NCBI RefSeq assembly: GCF_001457815.1
Contig: NZ_LN898216.1
Location: 62,001 to 126,000 of the forward strand
Reading direction: 5' to 3'
Source: Vitreoscilla massiliensis
GTDB lineage: Bacteria > Pseudomonadota > Gammaproteobacteria > Burkholderiales > Neisseriaceae
Length of the DNA: 64,000 bases
Shown here: positions 53,231 through 62,872 of the stretch, one piece after another
How the letters are laid out: each line of letters starts with the position of its first letter
How positions within the stretch are numbered: position 1 is the stretch's first letter
The notes under the pieces: model-generated
The model's input: the letters and a program-made list of their open reading frames with translations, nothing else
What the model was told of the DNA's origin: nothing
Database searches by the model: none
Position numbers and translations under genes: made by a program

Positions 53231-54495
53231 ACAAAAAAATAATTTTCCTATTATTTACCTGCATATTCATTGCATTGACATATCAGCTTACATATGACGT
53301 ATGTAACTATTTTGCAATTATTCCAGGATTTAATTGCAATCAGTATCCACTTACTTATGAATATTACATATATGGCTTAATTGCTTTTATTCCAGCCTTT
53401 TTTGTACCATTTGAAGGTAAAAAACCCAGTACCATTTTCATTAATATCCTCTATTTTTTCCATGTTATTCCTTCAATATTACTGATACCAAAAGCCATTC
53501 AAGGTTATGTACTAGAAAGCATTGTTTGGGGTTTAACTATCAGCGTACTGTTTACGCTTATTGTAATACTATCAAAGGGGATACATTTCAAATTACCTAA
53601 GATTAAGAATCAATTAGGGCTATTCATCATTTTCGTGTTGGCTATGGTTGCCATAGCATTTTCTGTGATTATTGTTAGTCGACATGGTTTTAAATTTGAA
53701 ATTCCAAACATAACCGATGTGTATGGCTTACGTGAAGAATTTAAAGAGAACAGTGATGCCATTACACTTTATGCAACCTTATTGGGCGGCTATTTTATCA
53801 GTCCCATTCTGATTCTTATTGCCATTAATAGAAAATTTGATTTACTCTCCAAAATATTGGTGGTCATAAGCTTGTTACTGATATTTATTATTTTTTCCAG
53901 TTCAGGTATTAAAAGTATCGCATTTTCGTCAATAGTTACTATTTTCTTTTATTTTTTAATAAAAAAAATAAAAAATTTTGGCCTATCCTTAATTATTTTT
54001 ATAACGACCGTCATTGGATTTGCATTTACTTTATTCAAATTAACACCAATTGATCTTGTCTACATTCATTGGCTGCGCAGGATTCAAGTTGTACCTGGTC
54101 TTAACACATCCCGCTTTTATGAGTATTTTATTTTAAAATCAGATACTTTAGCTGAAAGTACTTACTCTGCTCCCAAATTGATTTCCCAATACTACTATGG
54201 CACATCTGGTTCTGCTAATGCAGGGATATTCGGTGATGCAGTAGGTAGATTTGGTCTTATTGGTTTATTAATTAACTCCATATTATTACTATTAATATTA
54301 ATCGTATTAAATGCGATTACCAATAAGAATAACACCAATATTTTGGCAGCCATGATGATTTTAATCGGATATGCGGCCTGTAACAGCTCATTGCTGACGG
54401 TATTATTGTCTTACGGTTTAGGTCCAACCATACTGACAGTATATTTGCTTCAAAATACACAATTTATTAAAGACAAAAAATGGTCAAACGAATAA
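53227..54495 (+). CDS. wzy: Wzy-like O-antigen polymerase
   Basis: 422 residues with about 11-12 membrane helices and one larger loop with RRIQVVPGLNTSRFYEYF and SQYYYGTSGSANAGIFGDAVGRFG, in the position of the periplasmic loop of Wzy proteins. Sequence similarity in this family is low and the call rests on topology and context. It contains an exact DUS-like word (54373) in an otherwise AT-rich gene. It overlaps its neighbours on both sides. Confidence 0.75.
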   Translation: MNKKIIFLLFTCIFIALTYQLTYDVCNYFAIIPGFNCNQYPLTYEYYIYGLIAFIPAFFVPFEGKKPSTIFINILYFFHVIPSILLIPKAIQGYVLESIVWGLTISVLFTLIVILSKGIHFKLPKIKNQLGLFIIFVLAMVAIAFSVIIVSRHGFKFEIPNITDVYGLREEFKENSDAITLYATLLGGYFISPILILIAINRKFDLLSKILVVISLLLIFIIFSSSGIKSIAFSSIVTIFFYFLIKKIKNFGLSLIIFITTVIGFAFTLFKLTPIDLVYIHWLRRIQVVPGLNTSRFYEYFILKSDTLAESTYSAPKLISQYYYGTSGSANAGIFGDAVGRFGLIGLLINSILLLLILIVLNAITNKNNTNILAAMMILIGYAACNSSLLTVLLSYGLGPTILTVYLLQNTQFIKDKKWSNE

Positions 54496-55586
54496 CTCAT
54501 CTTACGAGCGTACACAAACGCAATGATATCCGTATTTTTTTGAAAGAATGTGTTTCTTTATCCAACCATTTTGATGTGACTTTGATAGTCGCAGACGGTC
54601 AAGGTGATGCCAAAGAAAGCAATATTCAAATTTTGGATATTGGCAAACCTTTATCTCGATGGAATAGAATGACAAAAACATCTAAACAGATGTTTTTAAA
54701 AGCCGCATCGTTAAATTCAGACTTATACCACATTCATGACCCGGAACTCATACCCGTTGGAGTAAAACTGCTAAATCAAGGGTTTAAGGTCATTTTTGAT
54801 GCTCATGAAGATTTACCGAAGCAGATTTTGACCAAGCCTTACTTACATAAGATGGTGCGTAAACCTTTGGCTTTATCAATCGCCTATTATGAAAAACTAA
54901 GTCTGAAAAAATTCTCAGGCATCATAACGTCAACCAGTACCATTGCTGCAAAATTTAGACTCATCAATAACAATGTTGCCAACATCAACAATTATCCAAT
55001 TCTGAATGAACTATTTGATAATGTTGAGACAACAAACGAAGTTAAAAATACGTTTTCCTTCGTTGGGGGAATGACTGCAATAAGAGGCATTACTGAAATT
55101 TTGGATGCCATTGATTATGTAAAACAACCATGTCAAATTGCTTTTGCGGGGGAATTTTCCCCACTAGTATTTAAACAACTCTCAACTGCACACAAAAATT
55201 TTCAAAACGTCGATTATTTAGGCCAACTCAATAGAGTCGAAGTTAAAAACTTATTGAAGACTTCTCTAGCAGGCTTGGTTTTATACGCACCGGTTCCTAA
55301 CCATATAGATGCTCAGCCAAATAAGCTGTTTGAATACATGAGTGCCGGCATTGCTGTAATCGGATCCAACTTTCCTTTATGGAAAGATATTATCGAAGCT
55401 TATTCGTGTGGTATTTGTGTTAATCCGGAAGACCCCAAACAAATTGCAGAGGCCATCAATTATTTAAGAGACCATCCTGAATTGGCCAAAGAAATGGGAT
55501 TGAAAGGCAGAAATGCAGTTATCAATACATTCAATTGGGAAACTGAACAACAAAAACTGGTTTCATTTTATAATAAAATTTTATAG
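54480..55586 (+). CDS. Glycosyltransferase, GT4-like
   Basis: 368 residues. GT-B fold with HLTSVHKRNDIRIFLKECVSL at the N-terminus, YHIHDPELIPVG and the C-terminal donor site LYAPVPNHIDAQPNKLFEYMSAGIAVI with the E-x7-E pattern. Retaining family 4. The sugar added cannot be told; rhamnose or the ManNAc3NAcA residue are candidates. The start overlaps wzy by 16 bp. Confidence 0.85.
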   Translation: MVKRITHLTSVHKRNDIRIFLKECVSLSNHFDVTLIVADGQGDAKESNIQILDIGKPLSRWNRMTKTSKQMFLKAASLNSDLYHIHDPELIPVGVKLLNQGFKVIFDAHEDLPKQILTKPYLHKMVRKPLALSIAYYEKLSLKKFSGIITSTSTIAAKFRLINNNVANINNYPILNELFDNVETTNEVKNTFSFVGGMTAIRGITEILDAIDYVKQPCQIAFAGEFSPLVFKQLSTAHKNFQNVDYLGQLNRVEVKNLLKTSLAGLVLYAPVPNHIDAQPNKLFEYMSAGIAVIGSNFPLWKDIIEAYSCGICVNPEDPKQIAEAINYLRDHPELAKEMGLKGRNAVINTFNWETEQQKLVSFYNKIL

Positions 55587-55595
55587 GTATTTTTC

Positions 55596-56669
55596 GTGAA
55601 AAAAATCATCACAGTCATTGGTGCTCGCCCACAATTTATTAAAGCCAGTGTGGTATCACAAGCATTGAAACAACTGTCCAGCATCAAAGAAATTATTGTC
55701 CATACGGGTCAACATTTCGATGAAAATATGTCCAATATTTTCTTTAATGAATTGAATATCCCTAAACCTGATTACCAATTGAATATTAATGGCAAATCAC
55801 ATGGCAAAATGACAGGGGAAATGTTAGCCTCTATTGAAGACATCATCTTGCAAGAACAACCAGATGCTTTAATGGTATATGGGGATACCAATTCCACCTT
55901 AGCAGGTGCATTGGCTGCTGCAAAACTGCATGTCCCAGTTATCCATATTGAAGCAGGACTTCGCAGCTTCAATATGAAAATGCCAGAAGAAATTAATCGT
56001 ATTTTAACCGATCAAATCAGCGCGATTTTGTTTTGTCCAACTCAAACTGCTATAGATAATCTACAAGCTGAAGGTTTTACTGACAAAGAAATCTTAATTG
56101 AGTTGTCTGGTGATGTTATGCAAGATTCAGCTATGTATTTCAAGCAATTTGTGAAACAACCACAAATTGAAAATCTACCTGCAAACAACTTTATTCTTGC
56201 TACTTTGCATCGTGCTGAAAATACAGATAATATCCAACGTCTGCAACAAATTGTGCATGCTTTGAATACCATCCATAAAACCATCGCACCGGTTGTTTTG
56301 CCTTTACATCCTCGTACCCGTAATGTTTTGGCCAAAGAAAACATACCATTGGAAGTATGTGTAATTGAGCCTGTTGGCTATTTGGAAATGATTTGGTTGC
56401 TTGACCATTGCCAATTAGTTTTAACTGACAGTGGAGGTGTACAAAAAGAAGCTTTTTTCTTCAAAAAACCTTGTGTGACCATGCGAGACCAAACAGAATG
56501 GGTTGAATTGATTGAGGTAGGTGCCAACCAATTGGCTGGAGCAGATTCAAAAGTGATTATTGATGCGGTAAATAACATGCTCAATCGCACTATTTCTGAT
56601 CCTAATGAATTATATGGTGGTGGTAAGGCATCTGCCAATATAGCCCAATTTATCTCACAGCATATTTAA
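55596..56669 (+). CDS. wbpI: UDP-sugar 2-epimerase (WbpI type)
   Basis: 357 residues from a GTG. The non-hydrolysing UDP-GlcNAc 2-epimerase fold: GARPQFIKA (9-17), HIEAGLRSFNMKMPEEINR, LPLHPRTR and TDSGGVQKEAFF. MPEEINR in place of the MPEExNR of WecB is shared, but the association with wbpA, B, D and E makes the diacetamido-glucuronate epimerase WbpI, giving UDP-ManNAc3NAcA, the better call. Confidence 0.85.
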   Translation: MKKIITVIGARPQFIKASVVSQALKQLSSIKEIIVHTGQHFDENMSNIFFNELNIPKPDYQLNINGKSHGKMTGEMLASIEDIILQEQPDALMVYGDTNSTLAGALAAAKLHVPVIHIEAGLRSFNMKMPEEINRILTDQISAILFCPTQTAIDNLQAEGFTDKEILIELSGDVMQDSAMYFKQFVKQPQIENLPANNFILATLHRAENTDNIQRLQQIVHALNTIHKTIAPVVLPLHPRTRNVLAKENIPLEVCVIEPVGYLEMIWLLDHCQLVLTDSGGVQKEAFFFKKPCVTMRDQTEWVELIEVGANQLAGADSKVIIDAVNNMLNRTISDPNELYGGGKASANIAQFISQHI

Positions 56670-56676
56670 AATTTCT

Positions 56677-57909
56677 ATGTCACAAAAAAAAAACATTTGG
56701 ATTATTAATCAATATGGCTCCACCCCTGATACTGGCATGGGGGGGAGGCATTTCTATTTAGCGCAAGAACTTGGCAAACTTGGTTATTCAGTCACCCTGA
56801 TTACTGCCTCATACCACCATTTACTGAAAATACCAGTGACGGTGACTGCAAATTACACCACGGTTCAAAGCCAAGGCGTGACCAATGTTTTGATTAAAAT
56901 GCCGTATTATGAACATGCACACAGTAAAAAACGCATTCTTAATTGGTTTAACTTTGCTAAGAAATTGCGTGGCTTAAAGCATTACCTGACTCAAAAGCCA
57001 GATGCCATTTTATACACATCACCCAGTTTGGTTGGATATTTAGGTGCTGAAGCCTTAGCAAAACACTATCAAGTACCGTTGAGTTTCGAGGTGAGAGACA
57101 TTTGGCCACTGACTTTATGCCAATTAGGGGGTTTTTCTCCAAAACATCCCTTTATCAGACTGTTACAATACATTGAAGACCGAGCTTACAAAAATGCCGA
57201 CCAGTTGATTTCAAATTTAAAATATTTGAATCAACACATACAATCTCGCGGGTATCCGACTGATAACTTTCATTGGGTGCCCAATGGCTACTCACAGGCT
57301 GAAGTAGACCAGAAAATCATGTTGTCGGCAGAGGTGATGCAACAATTACCTCAAGGTAAATTCACCATAGGATATACGGGTACTTTGGGTGTTGCCAATT
57401 GTTTGGATACTTTAATCAATGCTGCTCAAAAACTAAAGGAGCGCACCGAAATTGCTTTTGTGATTGTTGGTCAAGGTAAAGAAAAAGAACGTTTACAAAC
57501 CAAGGTTCAACAGTTGAATTTAGGTAATGTGACTTTTATAGATGCCATTCCCAAAGTACAAATTCAGAGCATGCTAGCCACATTTGATGTGTGCTATATT
57601 GGTCTTACCAAAGATGATTTATTTCACTATGGTGTCTCGCCAAACAAACTATTTGATTATTTCTGTAGTGGTAAACCCATTATTTATGCCATTGACTCCG
57701 GTCAGTACCGGCCTGTAAGTGATGCCGATGCGGGTATCCAAATTGAGCCAGAAAATACAGATGAATTGGTATCAGCAATACAAACCCTGCACGAAATGGG
57801 ACCAAAACGCTTGCAAGAGATGGGACAAAATGGGCAAGATGTCGCGCGTGAACAGTACGAATACGCTTCTTTGGCTAAACAATTAGAACAAGTATTGTTC
57901 AGTAAATAG
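56677..57909 (+). CDS. Glycosyltransferase, WbuB-like GT4
   Basis: 410 residues. N-terminal NIWIINQYGSTPDTGMGGRHFYLAQELGKLGYSVTLIT and EVRDIWPLTL are typical of WbuB-like transferases; the donor site is near YGVSPNKLFDYFCSGKPIIYA. A run of ten A follows the start codon (56684-56693) and a run of seven G lies at codons for MGGR (56739-56745); slippage in either would shut the gene off. Acceptor and donor unknown. Confidence 0.85.
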   Translation: MSQKKNIWIINQYGSTPDTGMGGRHFYLAQELGKLGYSVTLITASYHHLLKIPVTVTANYTTVQSQGVTNVLIKMPYYEHAHSKKRILNWFNFAKKLRGLKHYLTQKPDAILYTSPSLVGYLGAEALAKHYQVPLSFEVRDIWPLTLCQLGGFSPKHPFIRLLQYIEDRAYKNADQLISNLKYLNQHIQSRGYPTDNFHWVPNGYSQAEVDQKIMLSAEVMQQLPQGKFTIGYTGTLGVANCLDTLINAAQKLKERTEIAFVIVGQGKEKERLQTKVQQLNLGNVTFIDAIPKVQIQSMLATFDVCYIGLTKDDLFHYGVSPNKLFDYFCSGKPIIYAIDSGQYRPVSDADAGIQIEPENTDELVSAIQTLHEMGPKRLQEMGQNGQDVAREQYEYASLAKQLEQVLFSK

Positions 57910-57917
57910 GAAGCTTC

Positions 57918-58520
57918 ATGAAACGTATTGTAGATATTCTGTGCTCCTTGATTGCTATCATCCTCTTGTTTCCCATTTTTTTCCTAGTAGCCTATTTGAT
58001 ACGTAAAAACTTAGGTTCACCAGTCATTTTTTCGCAAGTACGCCCAGGGAAAGACGGTAAGCCTTTTAAGATGTACAAGTTTCGCAGCATGCGTGATGCA
58101 ACAGATGCTCAAGGGCAACCTTTACCTGATTCTGAACGCATGACTCCTTTTGGGCAAAAATTACGCTCAAGCAGTTTGGATGAATTACCGGAATTATGGA
58201 ATGTGTTAAAAGGCGACATGAGTTTGGTTGGTCCACGCCCTTTGTTAATGGAATACTTGCCTTTGTACAACCAAGAGCAATACCGTCGGCATGACATGCG
58301 GCCTGGCATTACCGGTTGGGCACAAATCAATGGTCGCAATGCCATCAGCTGGGAAGAAAAATTCAAGCTAGATGTTTGGTATGTTGATAACCAGTCACTG
58401 TTGCTGGATTTGAAAATTTTATTTTTAACTATCAAAAAAGTATTTGTTAAAGAGGGGATTTCCGCTACTGGCGAAGTCACGATGTCTAAATTCACTGGTA
58501 GCAAAAAAGAACATGACTAG
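57918..58520 (+). CDS. Initiating undecaprenyl-phosphate sugar transferase (PglC-like)
   Basis: 200 residues, a monotopic phosphoglycosyl transferase. One re-entrant helix at the N-terminus, then VRPGKDGKPFKMYKFRSMRD, the catalytic Asp-Glu in SSLDELPELWNVLKGDMSLVGPRPLL and RPGITGWAQINGRNA. It loads the first sugar phosphate, presumably the diacetamido-trideoxyhexose made by the next three genes, onto undecaprenyl phosphate. In Neisseria this domain is fused to the acetyltransferase (PglB); here they are two genes overlapping by 8 bp. Confidence 0.92.
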   Translation: MKRIVDILCSLIAIILLFPIFFLVAYLIRKNLGSPVIFSQVRPGKDGKPFKMYKFRSMRDATDAQGQPLPDSERMTPFGQKLRSSSLDELPELWNVLKGDMSLVGPRPLLMEYLPLYNQEQYRRHDMRPGITGWAQINGRNAISWEEKFKLDVWYVDNQSLLLDLKILFLTIKKVFVKEGISATGEVTMSKFTGSKKEHD

Positions 58521-59139
58521 ACTGGTAATCATAGGTGCAGGCGGCCATGGCAAAGTCATTGCCGATACTGCCAGCTGCACCCATCGTTGGTCTGAAATTG
58601 TATTTTTGGATGACCGCTATACTCAAGGCTTAACACAAACTTCTGTGTGGTCCGTCATTGGTAATAGCAATGCTTACAGGCCGCTGTTACAATCTGATGA
58701 TGCAGTATTAATAGGCATTGGAAACAATACCATACGTGAAAAAATACTGCATGAAATGATGTCATTACAACTGCATGTTCCCCACCTCATACATCCTTCT
58801 GCCTATGTCAGCAACACAGTTCAAATTGGCGCTGGTACAGTGATCTTTGCGCAAGCGGCAATCAATGTAGATGCTCAAATAGGTAAGGGTTGTATCATCA
58901 ATACCTCTGCAAGTGTCGACCATGATTGTGTATTGGATGACTTCTGCCACATCAGTCCTGGCGCACATCTGGCAGGTGGCACCAAAATAGGTGCTCGCAG
59001 CTGGGTGGGCGTGGGTGCAGTAACCAAGCAATTGGTTGAGATTGGTGATGATTGCATGGTTGGTGCAGGTGCAGCGGTAGTGCAAAATGTTTATAATGAA
59101 TCCATTGTCATGGGCGTTCCCGCCCGAATGAAAAGCTAA
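58513..59139 (+). CDS. UDP-4-amino-sugar acetyltransferase (PglD of Campylobacter type)
   Basis: 208 residues from the ATG at 58513. A Rossmann-like N-terminal part (VIIGAGGHGKVIADTA) and a left-handed beta-helix with catalytic His in SVDHDCVLDDFCHISPGAHLAGG. It would acetylate the 4-amino group of UDP-4-amino-4,6-dideoxy-GlcNAc. An exact uptake-like word lies in the gene (58674). Confidence 0.9.
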   Translation: MTRLVIIGAGGHGKVIADTASCTHRWSEIVFLDDRYTQGLTQTSVWSVIGNSNAYRPLLQSDDAVLIGIGNNTIREKILHEMMSLQLHVPHLIHPSAYVSNTVQIGAGTVIFAQAAINVDAQIGKGCIINTSASVDHDCVLDDFCHISPGAHLAGGTKIGARSWVGVGAVTKQLVEIGDDCMVGAGAAVVQNVYNESIVMGVPARMKS

Positions 59140-59143
59140 TATC

Positions 59144-60322
59144 ATGTTAAATACCAAATTGTCTTCATGGCCTAGCTTCAGCAATGAAGAAGCTGATGCC
59201 GTTAAAAATGTGCTGTTATCCAATAAAGTCAATTACTGGACAGGACAAGAATGCCGTCTATTTGAACAAGAGTTTGCTCATTATATTGGTACCGAACACG
59301 CGGTTGCCTTAGGCAATGGCACTTTGGCTTTGGACGTGGCCTTAAAAGCGCTGAACATCGCCGCAGGTGATGATGTTGTGGTGACGTCGCGTACCTTCTT
59401 GGCATCTGTTTCTTGCATCATTACTGCAGGTGCCAATCCTGTTTTTGCAGATGTGGACTTAAACAGTCAAAACATCACCGCCCAAAGCATCAAAGCAGTG
59501 CTCACCCCCAATACCAAAGCGATTATTGTGGTGCATTTGGCCGGTATGCCTGCTGAAATGGACGACATTATGGCTTTGGCGCAAGAGCACAATCTTTTTG
59601 TAATCGAAGATTGTGCTCAAGCACACGGTGCTCGTTATAAGGGCAAAGCGGTAGGTTCGATAGGCCACATCGGCGCATGGTCATTTTGCCAAGACAAAAT
59701 CATGACCACGGGTGGCGAAGGTGGCATGGTTACCACCAATGACCAAGCCTTATGGGAAAAAATGTGGTCATACAAAGACCATGGTAAAAGCTACGATGCA
59801 GTTTACAAACGCCAGCACCCAGCTGGCTTCCGTTGGTTACATGAGCATTTCGGCACCAACTGGCGCATGATGGAAATGCAAGCCGTGTTAGGCCGCATCC
59901 AATTGCAACACATGCCTGAATGGACTGCCAAACGCCAACACCATGCCAATCGCCTAACGCAATTACTCAGCCGATTTTCATGTTTGCGTTTGATTGAAGT
60001 GGCTGATTACATTGAACATGCCCAATACAAATACTATGCGTTCGTCAAGCCCGAAGCATTGAATGCAGGCTGGAGTCGTGACCGCATTGCCGCCGAGATA
60101 TCCGCTACCGGTTATCCTTGCATGCAAGGCAGTTGTTCTGAAGTGTATTTGGAAAAAGCCTTTGACAACACACCTTGGCGCCCGCAACAGCGCTTGCCTC
60201 ACGCAGTAGAACTGGGTGACACCAGTCTGATGTTCTTAACCCATCCTAGCATCACTACCGAACAAATGGATGCGTATTTGGCAGCCATTGAAACAGTGTT
60301 GACACAGGCCAGTGCAGAATAA
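59144..60322 (+). CDS. UDP-4-keto-6-deoxy sugar aminotransferase (Neisseria PglC / Campylobacter PglE type)
   Basis: 392 residues, DegT family with PLP-Lys185 (WSFCQDKIMTTGGEGG) and IEDCAQAHGARYKG. The long insertion YKDHGKSYDAVYKRQHPAGFRWLHEHFGTNWRM is as in the bacillosamine-pathway aminotransferases. Its stop lies 1 bp before the dehydratase ATG. Confidence 0.92.
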   Translation: MLNTKLSSWPSFSNEEADAVKNVLLSNKVNYWTGQECRLFEQEFAHYIGTEHAVALGNGTLALDVALKALNIAAGDDVVVTSRTFLASVSCIITAGANPVFADVDLNSQNITAQSIKAVLTPNTKAIIVVHLAGMPAEMDDIMALAQEHNLFVIEDCAQAHGARYKGKAVGSIGHIGAWSFCQDKIMTTGGEGGMVTTNDQALWEKMWSYKDHGKSYDAVYKRQHPAGFRWLHEHFGTNWRMMEMQAVLGRIQLQHMPEWTAKRQHHANRLTQLLSRFSCLRLIEVADYIEHAQYKYYAFVKPEALNAGWSRDRIAAEISATGYPCMQGSCSEVYLEKAFDNTPWRPQQRLPHAVELGDTSLMFLTHPSITTEQMDAYLAAIETVLTQASAE

Positions 60323-60323
60323 T

Positions 60324-62252
60324 ATGCGTTACGATGCAATTTTAGCCTTACCGCGTTCAACCAAAAAAGCCATCTTCATCATTCACGACATGATTATGAT
60401 TGCGGTGGCTTTTTGGTTTGCCTACTTGGTGAGGTTTACTTTCAACAGTGCTACTCTCCATGACTCCAACAATTGGTTGGTATTGGGCATTACTACGGTG
60501 TTTACCCTTGTAGCCTTTGTCAAACTCGGCCTGTATCGAGCAGTAATCCGTTATGTGGGCACCAAGATGATGCTGATTTGCTTGCTAGGCAGCATGGCAT
60601 CAGTCTTGGTTTTGGTATTGGTGGCATTTTTTACCCGTTTCAACCTGCCGCGCAGCATCCCCATTTTGTATTTTTTTGTGTTACTGGTGGGTACCATCAG
60701 TTCACGCTTGGCCATACGTGAATGGATACGTGGCAGCTTCCTCAGCAAGAATACCCCAGTCATCATTTACGGCGCGGGGCAATCTGGCACGCAGTTATTG
60801 GAAGCCATACGTCAGGTGGAGAATTTTTATGCGGTGGCTTTTGTCGATGACGATAAAAAACACCAAGGGACTATCGTTAACAATTTGACCGTGTATTCAC
60901 CTGAGAAACTGGCCAAATTGGTGGAAAAATACGAAGTTGAAAAAATTCTGTTGGCCATACCCAGTGCCAGCCGTGAAGACCGCAAGCGCATACTCAATAC
61001 CTTAGAACCGTTGAATTTGGAAGTCTTGTCGATACCAGGCATGCGTGAATTGGTGGAAGGTAAAATAACCGTACAAGGCTTGAAAAAAGTGTCGGTGATT
61101 GACTTACTTGGTCGAGACCCTGTAACGCCGATTCCCGAATTGATGCAAGCCAACATCACCGATAAAGTGGTGATGGTGACAGGTGCAGGTGGTTCTATTG
61201 GCTCGGAGTTGTGCCGTCAAATTGTGGAATTGCGTCCGCATACCTTGATTTTGTTTGAGCTGTCAGAATTCTTGCTTTACAGCATCGAAAAAGAATTGCG
61301 CGAGCACATGACGCAGACAGGTTTGAATTTGCAATTAATCCCTTTGCTCGGTTCGGTACAACAACGCAAACGCCTATTTACTGTCATGCAAACCTACCAA
61401 GTGCAGACCATTTACCATGCGGCCGCGTACAAACACGTCCCTATGGTGGAATTCAATACCATCGAAGGCGTGCGCAACAATGTGTATGGCACTTTGCGCT
61501 GTGCACTGGCAGCCATTGATGCCAAGGTGGAAACCTTCGTGTTGATTTCCACCGATAAGGCGGTGCGTCCTACCAACACCATGGGCGCCAGCAAACGCAT
61601 GGCCGAATTGGTGTTGCAGGCTTTGGCCGCACGCAGCGACCACCATACCCGTTTTTGCATGGTGCGTTTTGGCAATGTGTTGGGTTCTTCTGGCTCGGTG
61701 GTACCGGTGTTTGAAAAGCAAATTGCCCACGGAGGCCCAATTACTCTCACCCACAAAGACATCACCCGCTACTTCATGACCATTCCTGAAGCAGCGCAAT
61801 TGGTGATACAGGCCGGTGCGATGGGCAAAGGTGGCGATGTATTTGTGCTCGATATGGGCGAATCGGTGAAAATCATTGACTTGGCCAAGCAAATGATCCG
61901 TTTAAGTGGTTTGGAAATCCAAGACGAAAACCATCCCAAAGGCGATATCGCCATTAAGATTACCGGTTTGCGCCCTGGTGAGAAGCTGTATGAGGAATTG
62001 CTCATCGGCGACAATGTGACCCAAACCACGCACACACGCATCATGACCGCCAATGAAATCATGCTGCCTTGGCCTGAATTGGAAGCTTTGTTGGCACGTT
62101 TAGACGATGCCTGCAAAGACAGCGATTACCGCTTGGTGCGTGAATTGCTGCTGGAAGCACCTACAGCCTTCCATCCAGCCGATCCGTTGTGTGATTTGAT
62201 TTGGCAGCGACAAGTACAGCAACAAACTGAGCGTCCACACAAATCTGCTTAG
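60324..62252 (+). CDS. UDP-GlcNAc 4,6-dehydratase, large membrane form (PglF/WbpM/Neisseria PglD family)
   Basis: 642 residues from the ATG at 60324; a GTG at 60312 is the alternative. Four N-terminal membrane helices (about 15-130), a first Rossmann domain with IIYGAGQSG (147-155) and a second, catalytic one with VTGAGGSIGSELCRQ, STDKAVRPTNTMGASKR and the HKDITRYFMTIPEA region. It makes the 4-keto-6-deoxy sugar used by the aminotransferase upstream. The last gene of the locus, followed by a DUS-pair hairpin. Confidence 0.94.
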   Translation: MRYDAILALPRSTKKAIFIIHDMIMIAVAFWFAYLVRFTFNSATLHDSNNWLVLGITTVFTLVAFVKLGLYRAVIRYVGTKMMLICLLGSMASVLVLVLVAFFTRFNLPRSIPILYFFVLLVGTISSRLAIREWIRGSFLSKNTPVIIYGAGQSGTQLLEAIRQVENFYAVAFVDDDKKHQGTIVNNLTVYSPEKLAKLVEKYEVEKILLAIPSASREDRKRILNTLEPLNLEVLSIPGMRELVEGKITVQGLKKVSVIDLLGRDPVTPIPELMQANITDKVVMVTGAGGSIGSELCRQIVELRPHTLILFELSEFLLYSIEKELREHMTQTGLNLQLIPLLGSVQQRKRLFTVMQTYQVQTIYHAAAYKHVPMVEFNTIEGVRNNVYGTLRCALAAIDAKVETFVLISTDKAVRPTNTMGASKRMAELVLQALAARSDHHTRFCMVRFGNVLGSSGSVVPVFEKQIAHGGPITLTHKDITRYFMTIPEAAQLVIQAGAMGKGGDVFVLDMGESVKIIDLAKQMIRLSGLEIQDENHPKGDIAIKITGLRPGEKLYEELLIGDNVTQTTHTRIMTANEIMLPWPELEALLARLDDACKDSDYRLVRELLLEAPTAFHPADPLCDLIWQRQVQQQTERPHKSA

Positions 62253-62271
62253 TCCTTGATGTGATGCATAC

Positions 62272-62305
62272 AAGCGGCCTGTAAATATTTACAGGTCGCT
62301 TTTTA
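62272..62305 (+). terminator. Terminator at the end of the glycan locus
   Basis: AAGCGGCCTGTAAA, short loop, TTTACAGGTCGCTT and T-rich tail. One arm is an exact uptake-like word and the other has one mismatch. Confidence 0.8.
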
Positions 62306-62806
62306 TTGTTCTTTGACTGTGCACCCACCAACTAATGTAATAACCCACTAATTTTCTGCTCTGGTAACTCCCTTAAAAAAAGATGCGTAAGAGTCCCAAA
62401 ATAAACGATGCAATACAAGGGATTACCAAGCACAAGAGTGCCTTACTGGCTGTAAATCATCCAAATAAAACCATGATTGCGGCGACTGATGACTGTTTGA
62501 TTGAAAATAGAAAGCTGAATAGGACAAGCCTATGCCCATATAATCAGCAAAAAACACTTTACTGGCCTGACCACACAAGAAGTGCACCTATAAATAGAAG
62601 AAACAAGCAAACTTGTTACAGGCCGCTTATGGCTTAGCAATTTTAGAATATCGTCACAAACAAAAAGCTAAGAATCTGGCTTAATTGAGATGAGAAATGA
62701 TAGGTGGCTTGCACCTACAGTTTAAGACTGGTGACCTTTATGAGCCAGCCATACTCATAAGATTCATTCTCTATCCACCCATGCCCTATTTATCTCATCC
62801 ATCCAT
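62306..62806. other. Intergenic stretch without a convincing gene
   Basis: About 500 bp between the dehydratase terminator and the purA terminator. An open frame of 84 codons (62383-62637) has no recognisable family, odd composition and ends in a DUS-like word (62616-62626), so I do not call it. No tRNA, promoter or mobile element is apparent. Confidence 0.6.
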
Positions 62807-62843
62807 AAAAAAGCGGCCTGTAAACATTTACAGGCCGCTTTTT
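62807..62843. terminator. Bidirectional DUS-pair terminator after purA
   Basis: Seventeen-base complementary arms, each containing an exact uptake-like word (62813 and 62828), flanked by A6 on the left and T5 on the right. Confidence 0.85.
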
Positions 62844-62872
62844 ACATACTCCGTGTGTGACACACGCAAGCA

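Noticed and set aside
62383..62637. Open frame of 84 codons after the glycan locus
   Set aside because: No recognisable family, poor composition, and it ends within an uptake-like word in an otherwise non-coding stretch.
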